DNA of 64,000 bases from Poriferisodalis sp965204125 (GCF_965204125.1 NZ_OZ241968.1:868001-932000); one strand, 5' to 3'; counted from the first letter of the stretch, positions 27,201 through 36,085 are shown. Numbers and translations are program-made. Notes: generated by a model from the letters alone, not told the origin.

Positions 27201-29182
27201 ATGAACGCCCCGACCGCCCTGCCCAGCTCCAGCGGTCGGCCGGGCCCGTCGCCGTGCCAGAACGGCATCTTGCCCGGCTCGCCCGGCGCAGGCGTGACCA
27301 CGACCCGGTCGAAGGTGATCTCAGCGATCCGCCACGTCGACGCTCCCAACAGGAACGTCTCGCCCACCCGGGCCTCGTACACCATCTCCTCGTCGAGCTC
27401 GCCCACACGCGACCCGTCGGTGGTGAATACGGCGTAGAGGCCCCGGTCGGGAATCGTGCCGGCATTTGTGACCGCCAAGCGGCCCGCACCCTGGCGGGCC
27501 CGCAGCATCCCGGTGGTGCGATCCCACACGATGCGCGGCCGCAGCTCGCGGAACTCCTCGGACGGGTAGCGGCCCGCCAGCAGGTCGAGCACCGAGCTGA
27601 ACACCTCCTCGCTGAGCTGCTCGTAGGGCGCGGCCCGCCGGATGACAGCCAGCAGGTCGGGCACCGACCAGTCGTCGACCGCGACCATGGCCACGATCTG
27701 CTGGGCCAGCACATCGAGCGGCTGACGGGGGTAGCGGATCGACTCGATCTCGCCGGTGCCCATGCGCTGCGCCACCACCGCCGCCTCCACCAGGTCGCCC
27801 CGGTGGCGGGGGAAGATCTTGCCGACGCTGGGCTCGCCCACCTGGTGCCCGGCCCGCCCGATGCGCTGCATGCCTGCCGCCACCGACGGCGGCGAGGCCA
27901 CCTGCACCACCAGGTCGACCGCGCCCATGTCGATGCCCAGCTCCAACGACGAGGTGGCCACGATGGCGCGCACCCGGCCCGCCTTGAGATCGTCCTCGAT
28001 TCCGAGCCGCTGCTCACGACTGAGCGAACCGTGATGCGCCCGCACCAGCTCGGCACCCTCGGGCGGCGAGGTGCCTTCGGCCTCGGCGGCCCGGTTGAGC
28101 CCCTCCAGATGCAGCTCGTTCAGTCGGGTGGCCAGCCGCTCGGCCAGCCGGCGCGCATTGGTGAAGATGATCGTGGAACGGTGCGCGTAGACCAGCTGCA
28201 GCAGCCGCGGATGAATCGCAGGCCAGATGCTGTTGGAGTGCGTCTGCGGCGATGCTGTGTCTGATGGCGCCACGGCCGGCGGCGGCGCTGTGTCTGATGG
28301 CGCCACCGCAAGCGGCGGCGCGAAGTCATCGTCGTGGTCGACGCGCACGGCGCCATTGGGTGCAGCGTCGGCACTGGCAGCCGCCAGATCGCCCATGTCG
28401 GACACGCCGACAATGACCTCTACGTCGAGCTGCTTGGTCATGCCGGCGTCGGTGATCTCGACATGACGCGAATCGGGACGCTCCGGATCGCTGCCGCCCA
28501 AGAACCGGGCAACCTCAGACAGCGGTCGCTGCGTGGCCGACAACCCGATCCGCTGCGGAGGCTCAGCCGTCAGCTCGCACAGCCGCTCCAACGACAGCGC
28601 CAGGTGCGTGCCCCGCTTGGTGGCGGCCACCGAATGGATCTCGTCGACAATCACCCACCGCACCCACCGCAGCGTCTCGCGCGCCTGCGACGTCAGCATG
28701 AGGTACAGCGACTCGGGCGTGGTGATGGCGATGTCGGGCGGCCGGGTGACCAGCCGCCGGCGTTCAGCAGCGCTGGTGTCGCCCGTGCGCACCCCCACCG
28801 TCGGCATATGCACGTCGACGCCCAGCCGCTCGGCGGCCAGGCTGATGCCGGCCAGCGGCGCCCGCAGGTTCTTGTCGACATCGACCGCCAGCGCCCGCAG
28901 CGGCGACAGGTACAGCACCCGGGTGCGCTCCGCATGCGCCGGCTCCGGCTCGCTCATCACCCGGTCGATCGCCCACAGGAACGCGGCAAGCGTCTTGCCC
29001 GACCCGGTAGGCGCTGCAATCAAACAATGGCGCCCCGCCGAAATGCTCTCCCACCCCGAGACTTGGCACTCAGTAGGCGCCGCAAAGGTAGAAGCAAACC
29101 ACTCCGCCGTAGGCGCGGTAAACGACCCCAATGCCGGGTGCATCCGACCCGCAATGTCGCCCTCAGAGGCAGAACCAGCCAT
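24209..29182 (-). CDS. lhr: Lhr-type large ATP-dependent DNA helicase
   Basis: 1,657 residues, the length expected for full Lhr. RecA-like domains with Walker A APTGSGKT at 57-64, DEIH at 180-183, LSATQRP after ~220 and QRIGRAGHQVG (motif VI), then winged-helix and Lhr core domains, and a long C-terminal DUF4999/AlkZ-like half that is normal for bacterial Lhr. Lhr moves 3'-5' on single-stranded DNA and is linked to repair in mycobacteria. Insertions with low complexity are present, among them an 11-residue duplication between motifs Ia-III and IV (encoded at 28254-28319). It may start at M14. Its stop is 75 bases from the ABC ATPase start, on the same strand. Confidence 0.9.
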   Translation of the reverse strand: MAGSASEGDIAGRMHPALGSFTAPTAEWFASTFAAPTECQVSGWESISAGRHCLIAAPTGSGKTLAAFLWAIDRVMSEPEPAHAERTRVLYLSPLRALAVDVDKNLRAPLAGISLAAERLGVDVHMPTVGVRTGDTSAAERRRLVTRPPDIAITTPESLYLMLTSQARETLRWVRWVIVDEIHSVAATKRGTHLALSLERLCELTAEPPQRIGLSATQRPLSEVARFLGGSDPERPDSRHVEITDAGMTKQLDVEVIVGVSDMGDLAAASADAAPNGAVRVDHDDDFAPPLAVAPSDTAPPPAVAPSDTASPQTHSNSIWPAIHPRLLQLVYAHRSTIIFTNARRLAERLATRLNELHLEGLNRAAEAEGTSPPEGAELVRAHHGSLSREQRLGIEDDLKAGRVRAIVATSSLELGIDMGAVDLVVQVASPPSVAAGMQRIGRAGHQVGEPSVGKIFPRHRGDLVEAAVVAQRMGTGEIESIRYPRQPLDVLAQQIVAMVAVDDWSVPDLLAVIRRAAPYEQLSEEVFSSVLDLLAGRYPSEEFRELRPRIVWDRTTGMLRARQGAGRLAVTNAGTIPDRGLYAVFTTDGSRVGELDEEMVYEARVGETFLLGASTWRIAEITFDRVVVTPAPGEPGKMPFWHGDGPGRPLELGRAVGAFIRTIGDALPADLESHLMQLDAEAESAAVMARRGDVDSAGQPSSEASGGVAPPRRASKAAEPTAQLVEQLQRENCLDRSAAVNVLRYLDAQRAATGAVPDDRTIVVERFRDEIGDWRICILTPFGARVHAPWGIALQAKLAEQAAGSGDVNGMGGVELLWSDDGIVLRLPDVWSPDEPDGAAGNGSAWDSPGTSGAPVLDATDLALDPDEVRDAIVSHLPSTALFASRFREVAGRALLLPRRRPGERVPLWQQRQRSAGLLEVAAKYPSFPMLLETSRECLQEVFDVPALAEVLSDIRSRKIRMVTVDTDGASPMAQSLLFDWISVFMYGGDAPLAERRAAALALDRDLLADLLGAEELRELLDAEVLATLELELQRLADGRRARSADELADVLSRVGDLTAEEISYRCEASAPGEDWLAELLAERRAVELRVAGETRYVAVEDAARYRDALGCALPVGLPAALTVDMLTPGTDPLDELVARFASTHVPFEADAVAERLGIAVVRVTAALNRLETAKRVTRGAFRPDGTSTEWCDTSVLRTVRRRSLARLRREVEPVPPEAYARFLAAWHSIDRPRRGADALADAITQLAGAPVAASILETDVLPARVARYSGADLDALLASGELVWIGAGSLGPNDGRIRLYWRDEIATLAPPTDTEPEDPVAAAVLAHLGEHGAAFWPDLLSAAHAATAHSDGPADLSSVSEQVLAALWDLVWAGLVTNDTLAPLRALGPRRSGRSKSASRSSGAGRAAGARQGARRGRSGVLTRSGPARRRPGRLRSGGPPSAAGRWSLTSLLREPAPSPTERAHGGAQALLERHGIVTRPGVLAEGHPGGFAAAYGILRALEERGSVRRGHFVEGLGAAQFATAAAVERLRDFRESSDGVVVLGAADPAQPYGAALGWPPSDGRPSRTAGAHVVLADGTPLVALDRGGRSLHTFEHAAADLRWVGALRQALADGRLARVELARIDAGPAAEHPIHDLLIEHGFTPGYRGPTLRT
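28254..28319. repeat. Two-copy 33-bp tandem repeat inside lhr
   Basis: The segment starting GCTGTGTCTGATGGCGCCAC occurs at 28254 and again at 28287, with a few mismatches at the end of the unit. In the lhr frame it encodes a duplicated Pro/Ala/Ser-rich 11-residue block (APPPAVAPSDT-like), so the reading frame is kept. It lies in a linker region between helicase motifs. Confidence 0.85.
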
Positions 29183-29236
29183 CCAAGGCCATTACTACAG
29201 CCCCGGTGTCACACCCGCCTTCGCAGCGGGCGCGTC

Positions 29237-29440
29237 CTAGCTGGGCGGATTCAGCGTGCCGTCGAACCCCTGGTTATGACTGCCATCACACATCGGCTTG
29301 GTATTCGACTCACCACACCGGCAAAGCGCAACAACCGCATCGCCTTCAGACAGCGTGTTCCCCTCGTGGTCCGATACCTGGCAAGGACCACGCACCAGCA
29401 GCGGTCCATTGTCCAGCACGGTCACCGTGACATCAGCCAT
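29237..29440 (-). CDS. CDGSH iron-sulfur domain protein
   Basis: 67 residues from ATG 29438-29440, preceded by GGGAG. The C-terminal half carries CRCGESNTKPMCDGSH, the C-x-C-x2-S-x3-P-x-C-D-G-S-H signature that binds a 2Fe-2S cluster through three Cys and one His. Small bacterial proteins of this type are cytoplasmic and of unclear function, probably redox or cluster transfer. The start overlaps the end of the HelR-like gene by eight bases, so it is translated from the same message. The longer open frame to 29587 is antisense-like and out of family. Confidence 0.9.
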   Translation of the reverse strand: MADVTVTVLDNGPLLVRGPCQVSDHEGNTLSEGDAVVALCRCGESNTKPMCDGSHNQGFDGTLNPPS

Positions 29441-31751
29441 GCGAATCTCCCGATCTCGCCTCTGCCGCAGCGGCGTTTGCGGCAATGCGGCCAGTGTTGC
29501 ACGCCCCAGCGCCGTGTGACGCAGCAGCCGAGCGGAGCGGTTCGGGCAGCGGGCGCGACGACACCACCGCAACGCGCTTGGTGGCACGGGTCAGCGCCAC
29601 GTACAGCGCCCGCAGGCCCTGCGGCTCCTCGTCGACCATTGCGGCCGGCTCCACCACCACCACGCCGTCGGTTTCCAGCCCTTTGCACAGCCGCACCGGC
29701 GCCAGGGTCACATGCGGGTGCAGCGCTCCGGTGGCGTTGCGGCTCGCCGCAGTGGCACGGCCGAAGTCGACGCCGGCGGAGGCAAACAGCTCGGCGATGC
29801 CGTCCATGTGCTCGGCGGGCGACACCACCAGCATGCTCCCGCCGTCCAGCTCGGCCGCTTCGGTGACAACCGTGTCCAGCACGGCCGGCGCTACGCCATC
29901 AGGCGCTGTCACGAAACGGGGCGGCGAGCCGTCGATGCGCACTGCAGCGGGCGGGGCCAGGCCGGGCGCAGCCGCAGCGAGCACCTGGTTGGCCAGCTCG
30001 AGGCTGGGCTGGGGGATCCGGTAGCTCAGCGTGAGCTCGGACAGCCGTGGCGCAACGGGCCCCGACGGCAGGTGGGCCAGAATCTCGTGCCAGCTCGACG
30101 GCGCATGCGCGGAGGTGGCCTGGGCAATGTCGCCGACCAGCGTCATCGAGCCGTTCAGCGACCGGCGGGCGATCATCCGCAGCGCCATCGGCGGCTGGTC
30201 CTGGCATTCGTCCACCACGATGTGGCCGTAGGTGCGCATCTCGGTGTCGCTGCGGCGCTTGCGCGAGCGCGACCGGGGCCCCAGCACGGCGTAGGCCTCG
30301 TCGAGCACGGGCACGTCGGCGTCGCTCCACTCGTAGTCGGCCTCGCTATCGCCCCGGGGGCGGTACAGCTGCTCGGTCTCGGCGTCGGCCAGCGCCCCGT
30401 CGGCCGCCGACCGCAGCAGCGCACGCGAGCCGTAGAGGTCGCGCAGCAGCTGCGCGGGGGTCAGCAGCGGCCACATGCGCTCGAACGCCTCCATCACCTC
30501 GGGATGGCGGGAGAACCGTTCGCGCAGCTTGGACGGGTCGGGGCGGCGGCGGTGCGAGGCCGACATGGCCGAATAGACCGCCTGCTCCACGTACGCCCGG
30601 CCCGCGTTGTGATGGCGGAAACGGCGGCGAGCCTCGGCCACGATGGCCCTCGACGTGCTTGCCGCCAGCGTGACGTAACCCAATCCGAAGTCGAGACGCA
30701 GATCGCCGCGCAGCGGGCGCTGCCGGTCGCGCACGGCGTTCTTCACCACCTGCGACATGCGGACATCGCCCTTAATGCGCGCCACGTCAGCCGTGTCGGC
30801 CAGGCGTACCCGCACGTCGGGGAAGATCTCGTTGATCAGGTCGGCCAGCACGAACAGGTGCACACCGGCTTCGCCCAGGCTGGGCAGCACCCGTTCGACG
30901 TAGCGCAGGAAGAGCCGGTTGGGCCCCACCACGAGCACGCCCTGCCCGGCCAGCGGGAACCGGTACGTGTACAGCAGGTAGGCGGCGCGGTGCAGCGCCA
31001 CGATGGTCTTGCCGGTGCCGGGACCGCCTTGTGTGACCAGGATCCCCTTGCGCGGGCTGCGGATGATCTCGTCCTGCTCGGCCTGGATCGTGGCCACCAC
31101 CTGGCGCAGCTGGCCGTCGCGGCGCTGCTCGAGCGCGGCATACAGCGCCCCGTGGGCGTTCAGCCGGGAGCGAGGGCCGTCGCCGCTCTGGCCGTCGAGC
31201 GCATCGAGGTCGAAGAACTCGTCTTCGAGGTCGGCAAGCACGCGGCCGCGGCACACGAAGTGCCGCCGTCGCAGCAGGCCGAGCGGGTCGCCACCGGTGG
31301 CCCGGAAGAACGGCTCGGCGATCGGGGCCCGCCAGTCCACCACCACCGGCTCCTGGCGCTCGTCGGCTACCGCAAGCCTGCCGATGTAGAACGTCTCGCT
31401 GGCGCCATTGCCGTCAGGACTGCCGTCGGACTTGTCAGCATCGCCGTTCGGCCCCGCGGACCGGTCGATGCGGCCGAACACCAGCGACGACGAGCCGAGC
31501 TCGAGCTGGCTCAGGCGCCCTGCAACGGCGTCTTCGATGACGTCGCGTTCGAAGCGGGCCTGCCGTGTGCCGCCGCGACCCACCTCGACCATGTCGCGCA
31601 GCCGCGTCACTCGCTGCCGGGACGATTCCAGCAGCGCGTACGCACGGTCGATATGAGCTTGTTCTGCCTGGATTTCCGGATGGCTCACGCTTGGCTCGTC
31701 ACCGCTTTTGAGGCTGATCAAGGCTACTCGCGGCTCGTCATCCCTCCGCAC
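29433..31751 (-). CDS. HelD/HelR-like RNA polymerase recycling ATPase (UvrD-like superfamily 1)
   Basis: Up to 772 residues from a GTG at 31749-31751; the GTG at 31686-31688 (MSHPEIQAEQAHIDRAY) is an equally good start. An N-terminal helical arm, then WRAPIAEPFFRAT, Walker A GGPGTGKT at 242-249, HIVVDECQDQPPMALRM (DECQD), SRNATG and a C-terminal LYVALTRATKRVAVV (motif VI). This is the HelD pattern rather than UvrD/PcrA. HelD proteins pry RNA polymerase from DNA; actinobacterial HelR is linked to rifamycin tolerance. That role is family knowledge, not seen here. The last codons overlap the CDGSH gene. Confidence 0.85.
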   Translation of the reverse strand: MRRDDEPRVALISLKSGDEPSVSHPEIQAEQAHIDRAYALLESSRQRVTRLRDMVEVGRGGTRQARFERDVIEDAVAGRLSQLELGSSSLVFGRIDRSAGPNGDADKSDGSPDGNGASETFYIGRLAVADERQEPVVVDWRAPIAEPFFRATGGDPLGLLRRRHFVCRGRVLADLEDEFFDLDALDGQSGDGPRSRLNAHGALYAALEQRRDGQLRQVVATIQAEQDEIIRSPRKGILVTQGGPGTGKTIVALHRAAYLLYTYRFPLAGQGVLVVGPNRLFLRYVERVLPSLGEAGVHLFVLADLINEIFPDVRVRLADTADVARIKGDVRMSQVVKNAVRDRQRPLRGDLRLDFGLGYVTLAASTSRAIVAEARRRFRHHNAGRAYVEQAVYSAMSASHRRRPDPSKLRERFSRHPEVMEAFERMWPLLTPAQLLRDLYGSRALLRSAADGALADAETEQLYRPRGDSEADYEWSDADVPVLDEAYAVLGPRSRSRKRRSDTEMRTYGHIVVDECQDQPPMALRMIARRSLNGSMTLVGDIAQATSAHAPSSWHEILAHLPSGPVAPRLSELTLSYRIPQPSLELANQVLAAAAPGLAPPAAVRIDGSPPRFVTAPDGVAPAVLDTVVTEAAELDGGSMLVVSPAEHMDGIAELFASAGVDFGRATAASRNATGALHPHVTLAPVRLCKGLETDGVVVVEPAAMVDEEPQGLRALYVALTRATKRVAVVSSRPLPEPLRSAAASHGAGACNTGRIAANAAAAEARSGDSHG

Positions 31752-31865
31752 GGCCGGACTTGAGGCGGCGCGAACAGGTGAACCTTCTCGTTGTCGTACC
31801 TGTTGTCTCCCGCTCTTGTTCGCTGCCGCTCACGGGCCGCTCGGGCCACGGCTTCGCCTGCCGGC

Positions 31866-33332
31866 TCAGCCTCTGCGTCGGCCGGCTGGCAAAACGCACC
31901 AGGCGAGCAGCACGGCGGCTGCCACGATCAGCGGCCACGAGCCCAGCGTCAGCGCCGGGGTGCTGCCTGAGCGAAGCTCGACTTCGCCGGCCAGCACGAT
32001 GGATTCGCGCAGCTCGCTGCGGTGAGTGACCTCGCCGTCGGGCGACACGACGGCGCTGTAGCCGGTGGTGGACGCCTGCAGAACCCAGCGCCCGGTTTCG
32101 ACTGCCCGCAGCCGTGCACTGGCGAGCGATTGGGAAGGCACCACCGAGGTGCTGTACGACGACGCCAGCGTGGGGTTCGCCACGATTCGGCCGCCGGCCT
32201 GTACCCCGTCTCGCACGAGATCGCTGAAGTACACCTCGTAGGAGGTGACGACGGCGATGTCGCCCAGCGAGGTCGAAAGCACGCCGGGACCCTCGCCGGC
32301 GATGGCTTCGCGGGAGATCAGCGACAGGTCGGCGAACGGTTCCACCACGCTGCGCAGCGGCACGTATTCGCCGAAGGGCACCAGGTGGGCCTTGTCGTAG
32401 CGATCTGCCAGGCCCGTGGCGGGGTCGATGGCGACGGTGGCGTTGCGGAACCGTTGATCATCGGCGCGCTCGTAGAAGTTGGCTATGAGGACCGTGTCGC
32501 GCCAGCCGGCCAGCGCTTCCAGCTCGGCCAGGTTGTCGGAGGCCTCCAGCGGGCCGTCGGCCGACGTGCTGCTCTCGCTCCACACCATGAGGTCGGCATT
32601 GCCCTGCCAGGCGTTGGTGGTGTCGAGGTGCCGCAGCCGCACGCTGCGCTGCGGCGTGTCGACGTTGGTGCCCAGTTCGCCGCCGGCCTGGACGACAGCC
32701 GCCGTGACGGTGGCGTCCACCGTGGTGGCGGGCCACGCCAGCGCCGCGATGGGCGCGGCGATGGCCACCACCGCCGGCCAGGACACGGCACACCACTCCC
32801 GCGCGCAGAGGCGCTCGACGATGACGGCACCCACGCCCACGAGCGCGACCACCCCCAGCGGACCTGCAAGCACCGCGGTGCCCAGCCACGGCCCGCCGAC
32901 CTGACCCAGCGCCAGATTCGACATGGGCACGCCGCCGAAGGGCACCTGCCAGCGCACGGCTTCGCCCAGCACCAGCGCGGCGGGCACGCCTAGCGCACGC
33001 CATCGGCCGCTGGCGGGAACGAGCGACAGCGGCAGCGCCATGATGAGCGTCTCGACCGGCACTGCCGCGATCCATCCCGGCACGGTCAGCTCGGTCATCC
33101 AGAACAGCCCGAGCAGGTAGGCGCCCAGCCAGAAGGCCGCTGCCACCTCGAGCCGGTCGCGCCAGCGCTGCGCTCCCCGGTTGCAGAAGCGCAGCCACAG
33201 GCCGATGCCGACGGGGCCGAGCGGCCACAGCCCCCACGGCGGCAGCGACAGCATGGTGAGCGCTCCGAGCACGAGCGCAAGGCCGTCGCGCAGCAGCCGG
33301 TTCACGGCGAGGCAACCGTTCGGCCGTCGCAC
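31866..33332 (-). CDS. lnt: Apolipoprotein N-acyltransferase homologue (Lnt family), catalytic Cys replaced by Ser
   Basis: 488 residues from GTG 33330-33332 (GTG at 33303-33305 also possible). About seven N-terminal helices, then a nitrilase-like domain at ~205-455, then a C-terminal helix: the full Lnt layout. Lnt attaches a third acyl chain to lipoproteins in the membrane. The triad Glu is present (E253 in VWSESS) and Lys is present (K314 in YDKAHLVPFGEYVP), but the nucleophile position reads TSYEVYF (S364, codon TCC) where Lnt normally has C-Y/F-E. It may be inactive, altered, or work through Ser. Downstream of hemG by 28 bases, likely the same transcript. Confidence 0.82.
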   Translation of the reverse strand: MRRPNGCLAVNRLLRDGLALVLGALTMLSLPPWGLWPLGPVGIGLWLRFCNRGAQRWRDRLEVAAAFWLGAYLLGLFWMTELTVPGWIAAVPVETLIMALPLSLVPASGRWRALGVPAALVLGEAVRWQVPFGGVPMSNLALGQVGGPWLGTAVLAGPLGVVALVGVGAVIVERLCAREWCAVSWPAVVAIAAPIAALAWPATTVDATVTAAVVQAGGELGTNVDTPQRSVRLRHLDTTNAWQGNADLMVWSESSTSADGPLEASDNLAELEALAGWRDTVLIANFYERADDQRFRNATVAIDPATGLADRYDKAHLVPFGEYVPLRSVVEPFADLSLISREAIAGEGPGVLSTSLGDIAVVTSYEVYFSDLVRDGVQAGGRIVANPTLASSYSTSVVPSQSLASARLRAVETGRWVLQASTTGYSAVVSPDGEVTHRSELRESIVLAGEVELRSGSTPALTLGSWPLIVAAAVLLAWCVLPAGRRRG

Positions 33333-33360
33333 GGCAGCCGATCGGCGACGGCTGCTCGAC

Positions 33361-34896
33361 TCACGGCGAGCTGGAGGCGGGGACCGAGGCCAAGTGCTGC
33401 ACGACGGCTGCTGCCGCCTCGTTGCCCTGCCGGATGCATGCCGGAATGCCGAGGCCCCGGTAGGCGGCCCCGGTCACGAACACGCCCGGCATCTCGCGTG
33501 CCAGCGCCTCGGAGATCCGGTCGACGAGCTGACCGTGTCCGGGCCGGTACTGCGGCAGCGACTGCGGCCAGCGCGAGACCCTCCACTCGGCGACAGCGCC
33601 GGGGTCGCTCAGGCGCCGCAGCGGCGGCAGGCTCGACAGCTCACCGAGAACGGTGTCGCGCAGCTCGGCATCGTCAAGGCGCGTGTGTCGGTCGTCGTCG
33701 TCCCGGCCCACTGACACCCTCAGAATTACATTCCGGCTGTCGTCGGGTTGATCACCACCCGCAGCCCAGTTGGGCCACTTGGCCGAGCCGTAGCTGCAGG
33801 CCGTCGTGAGCCAACCGGTATTCCGAGTGACCAAGAATCCGGCCTCGTGCGGTGCCTCGATGGCGTCGGCGCGGACGCTCAGCGTCACGACGGCAACCGA
33901 CGCGTACTTGATGAGGCCAAGCGCCGCCGCAGCGTGAGGTGCGGCCGGCAGCATCTGCGCTGCTGCGTAGGCCGGTGCAGCGATGATGACCGCGTCTGCA
34001 TCGAGTACCTCGGAACCTGTGTCGACAGCGAATCGAGTGCTGGGGCGTCGGATTGCTTCCACCGGGGTGCCCAGGCGCAAGACGCATCCGTCCAGCCGCT
34101 CCGTCAGCGCTTGGATCAGCCGGCCCATCCCGCCTTCGAAGCTGCCGAAGATCGGTGGGGGGCCGGAGCCGTCTGCGGCAGGCGCAGGCTGCATCCGGCG
34201 CAGTCCTCTCATGAGCGATCGGCTGCGCTCCAGCGCTTGGCCGAGGATCGGCGCCGAGGTCGCGGCGTCGATCCGGTTGATGTCGCCCGCGCTGATGCTG
34301 CCGAGCAGCGGGTCGACCACCTGCGACGCCACGGCCTCACCGAGCCGGGCGCGCACGATGTCACCGACGCTGGCGGCGCCGGGACGCACGCTCACAGCGC
34401 GTCTGCGGCCCTCGATCATGATGTCGGTGCCATTGGGGCCTCGCCGACGTTCCGTGAACCGCCGCGGCAACACGTAGTCGGCCGCAGCCCGCAGCGTGCC
34501 CAGCGGGCCGAGCAGCGGCGAGCGGACGAGCGGACCCAGCCGTGTGGGCACCCCGCCGATCAAGCCATCGGGCAGCGGTGCCAGCCGTTGGCCGCGCGAG
34601 CTAACCCGAACGACCGAGGCGCCGCCTACCGCCGGCGAAATGCGCTCGGCTGAGATGCCCAGCTCGTCGCACAGCTCGATCGCCCAGGGCACCCGCAGCA
34701 GGAACGCATCGGCGCCCTCGTCCACAAGCCGCCCTTCGAACGGCGTCGAGAGGATCTTGCCGCCCAAGCGCTCGGCGCTGTCGATCAGCACCACACGGGG
34801 CACTTCGGCCGCCGCGTCGGCAGGGTGCAGCAGGCGGTAGGCGGCAGTCAGCCCGGCGATGCCGCCGCCGACCACAACAACCCGCTGAGTTGTCAT
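33361..34896 (-). CDS. hemG: HemY-type protoporphyrinogen/coproporphyrinogen III oxidase
   Basis: 511 residues. N-terminal FAD-binding VVVVGGGIAGLTAAYRL, LGGKILSTPFEGRLVDEGADAFL, then FGSFEGGMGRLIQAL, ADAVIIAAPAYAAAQML and a C-terminal VFVTGAAYRGLGIPACIRQGNEAA that closes the FAD site: all hallmarks of the HemY (HemG/CgoX) family. In actinobacteria this oxygen-dependent enzyme oxidises coproporphyrinogen III in the coproporphyrin-dependent haem pathway. It lies 51 bases downstream of hemE, matching a haem operon; ferrochelatase and HemQ are not in the window. Confidence 0.92.
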   Translation of the reverse strand: MTTQRVVVVGGGIAGLTAAYRLLHPADAAAEVPRVVLIDSAERLGGKILSTPFEGRLVDEGADAFLLRVPWAIELCDELGISAERISPAVGGASVVRVSSRGQRLAPLPDGLIGGVPTRLGPLVRSPLLGPLGTLRAAADYVLPRRFTERRRGPNGTDIMIEGRRRAVSVRPGAASVGDIVRARLGEAVASQVVDPLLGSISAGDINRIDAATSAPILGQALERSRSLMRGLRRMQPAPAADGSGPPPIFGSFEGGMGRLIQALTERLDGCVLRLGTPVEAIRRPSTRFAVDTGSEVLDADAVIIAAPAYAAAQMLPAAPHAAAALGLIKYASVAVVTLSVRADAIEAPHEAGFLVTRNTGWLTTACSYGSAKWPNWAAGGDQPDDSRNVILRVSVGRDDDDRHTRLDDAELRDTVLGELSSLPPLRRLSDPGAVAEWRVSRWPQSLPQYRPGHGQLVDRISEALAREMPGVFVTGAAYRGLGIPACIRQGNEAAAAVVQHLASVPASSSP

Positions 34897-34947
34897 GCCG
34901 ACAGGTCACCACGACTGCGGGGTGCCACGACGCAGTCCACCGCTCGC

Positions 34948-36054
34948 TCAGTCGGGTTGTTTGGGCAGCGGCCGCCGGTACGCGTGCACATGGTCGGTCA
35001 GCCGTTCGAGCACGGCAGGGTCGGTCTCGGGCAGCACGCCGTGGCCCAGGTTGAAGATGTAGCCGCTCTCGGTCGTGCCGGCGGCCAGGATGCGGTCGGC
35101 GGCGGGACGCACGGCATCCCATCCCGCCACGCACAGGGCCGGGTCGAGGTTGCCCTGCAGCGCTACGCCGGGCCCGACCCGCTCACGAGCCACCTCGAGC
35201 GGCACCCGCCAGTCCACGCCCACCACGTCGGCGCCCACCCCGGCCATCTGGTCGAGCAGCTCCCCGGTGCCCACGCCAAAGTGCGCCCGGGGCACGCCCA
35301 GGTCGGCCAGCTCGTCGAAGACCCGCTTGCTGTGAGGCGCCACGAACGCCGCATAGTCGGCGGGCGACAGCGTGCCCGCCCACGAGTCGAACAGCTGCAC
35401 GGCGCTGGCGCCGGCCAGCACCTGCGATCGCATCGAGGCCACGGCTATGGACGCCAGCCGTTCCATGAGGTCGTGCCACAGCGCCGTGTCGGTGTACATG
35501 AGCGACTTGGTCCGCAGGTGCTGGCGGGAAGGTGCGCCTTCGACCAGGTAGCTCGCCACCGTGAACGGCGCCCCGGCGAAGCCGACGAGCGGCACGTCGA
35601 GCTCGGCGGCCAGCAGCCGGACGGTGTCGAGCACGTACGGGGTGTGCGCCTCGGCGTCAAGCTCCGGCAGCCGATCCAGATCAGCGCGGCTGCGCAGCGG
35701 TTGGCCGGCCACCGGCCCCACGCCGGGCACCACGTCGATCCCGAAGCCGACTGCGGCGGCCGGCACCACGATGTCGGAGAACAGCACCGCCGCATCCACC
35801 CCGTAACGGCGCACCGGCTGCAAGGTGATCTCGGCGGCAGTGGGCGGATCGGCGATGGCGTCGAGAATGCTGCCCTGCCCTCGCAGCGCCCGGTATTCCG
35901 GCAGCGAGCGCCCGGCCTGCCGCTGGAACCACACCGGCACCTGCTCGGTACGCCGGCAGCGGGCCGCCCGCAGGTACAGGCTGTCGCCCAGCCGGTGGAT
36001 CGGGTGATCCGCCGGCAGCACTGCGGCCGGCGCCGCGGCAGTTGACTCAGCCAT
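34948..36054 (-). CDS. hemE: Uroporphyrinogen decarboxylase
   Basis: 368 residues from ATG 36052-36054; the open frame reaches 36114 but that would overlap the next gene. PVWFQRQAGRSLPEYRALRG (the R-Q-A-G-R substrate-binding loop), LFSDIVVPAAAVGFGIDVVPGVGP (catalytic Asp in F-S-D-I), GFAGAPFTVASYLVEG, LFDSWAG and LQGNLDPALC are diagnostic. It decarboxylates four acetate side chains of uroporphyrinogen III to coproporphyrinogen III in the cytosol, directly upstream of HemY's step. First core gene left of the accessory island. Confidence 0.96.
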   Translation of the reverse strand: MAESTAAAPAAVLPADHPIHRLGDSLYLRAARCRRTEQVPVWFQRQAGRSLPEYRALRGQGSILDAIADPPTAAEITLQPVRRYGVDAAVLFSDIVVPAAAVGFGIDVVPGVGPVAGQPLRSRADLDRLPELDAEAHTPYVLDTVRLLAAELDVPLVGFAGAPFTVASYLVEGAPSRQHLRTKSLMYTDTALWHDLMERLASIAVASMRSQVLAGASAVQLFDSWAGTLSPADYAAFVAPHSKRVFDELADLGVPRAHFGVGTGELLDQMAGVGADVVGVDWRVPLEVARERVGPGVALQGNLDPALCVAGWDAVRPAADRILAAGTTESGYIFNLGHGVLPETDPAVLERLTDHVHAYRRPLPKQPD

Positions 36055-36085
36055 GCGCTGCGAACGGTACCGGCACGAGCCGAAC

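Noticed and set aside
29214..29230. CCCGC/GCGGG hairpin after the CDGSH gene as a terminator
   Set aside because: Only five base pairs and no U-run on the minus strand; too weak to list.
28334..29866. A 510-codon plus-strand open frame over lhr and the CDGSH gene
   Set aside because: Shadow of minus-strand genes with clear motifs; composition typical of antisense frames.
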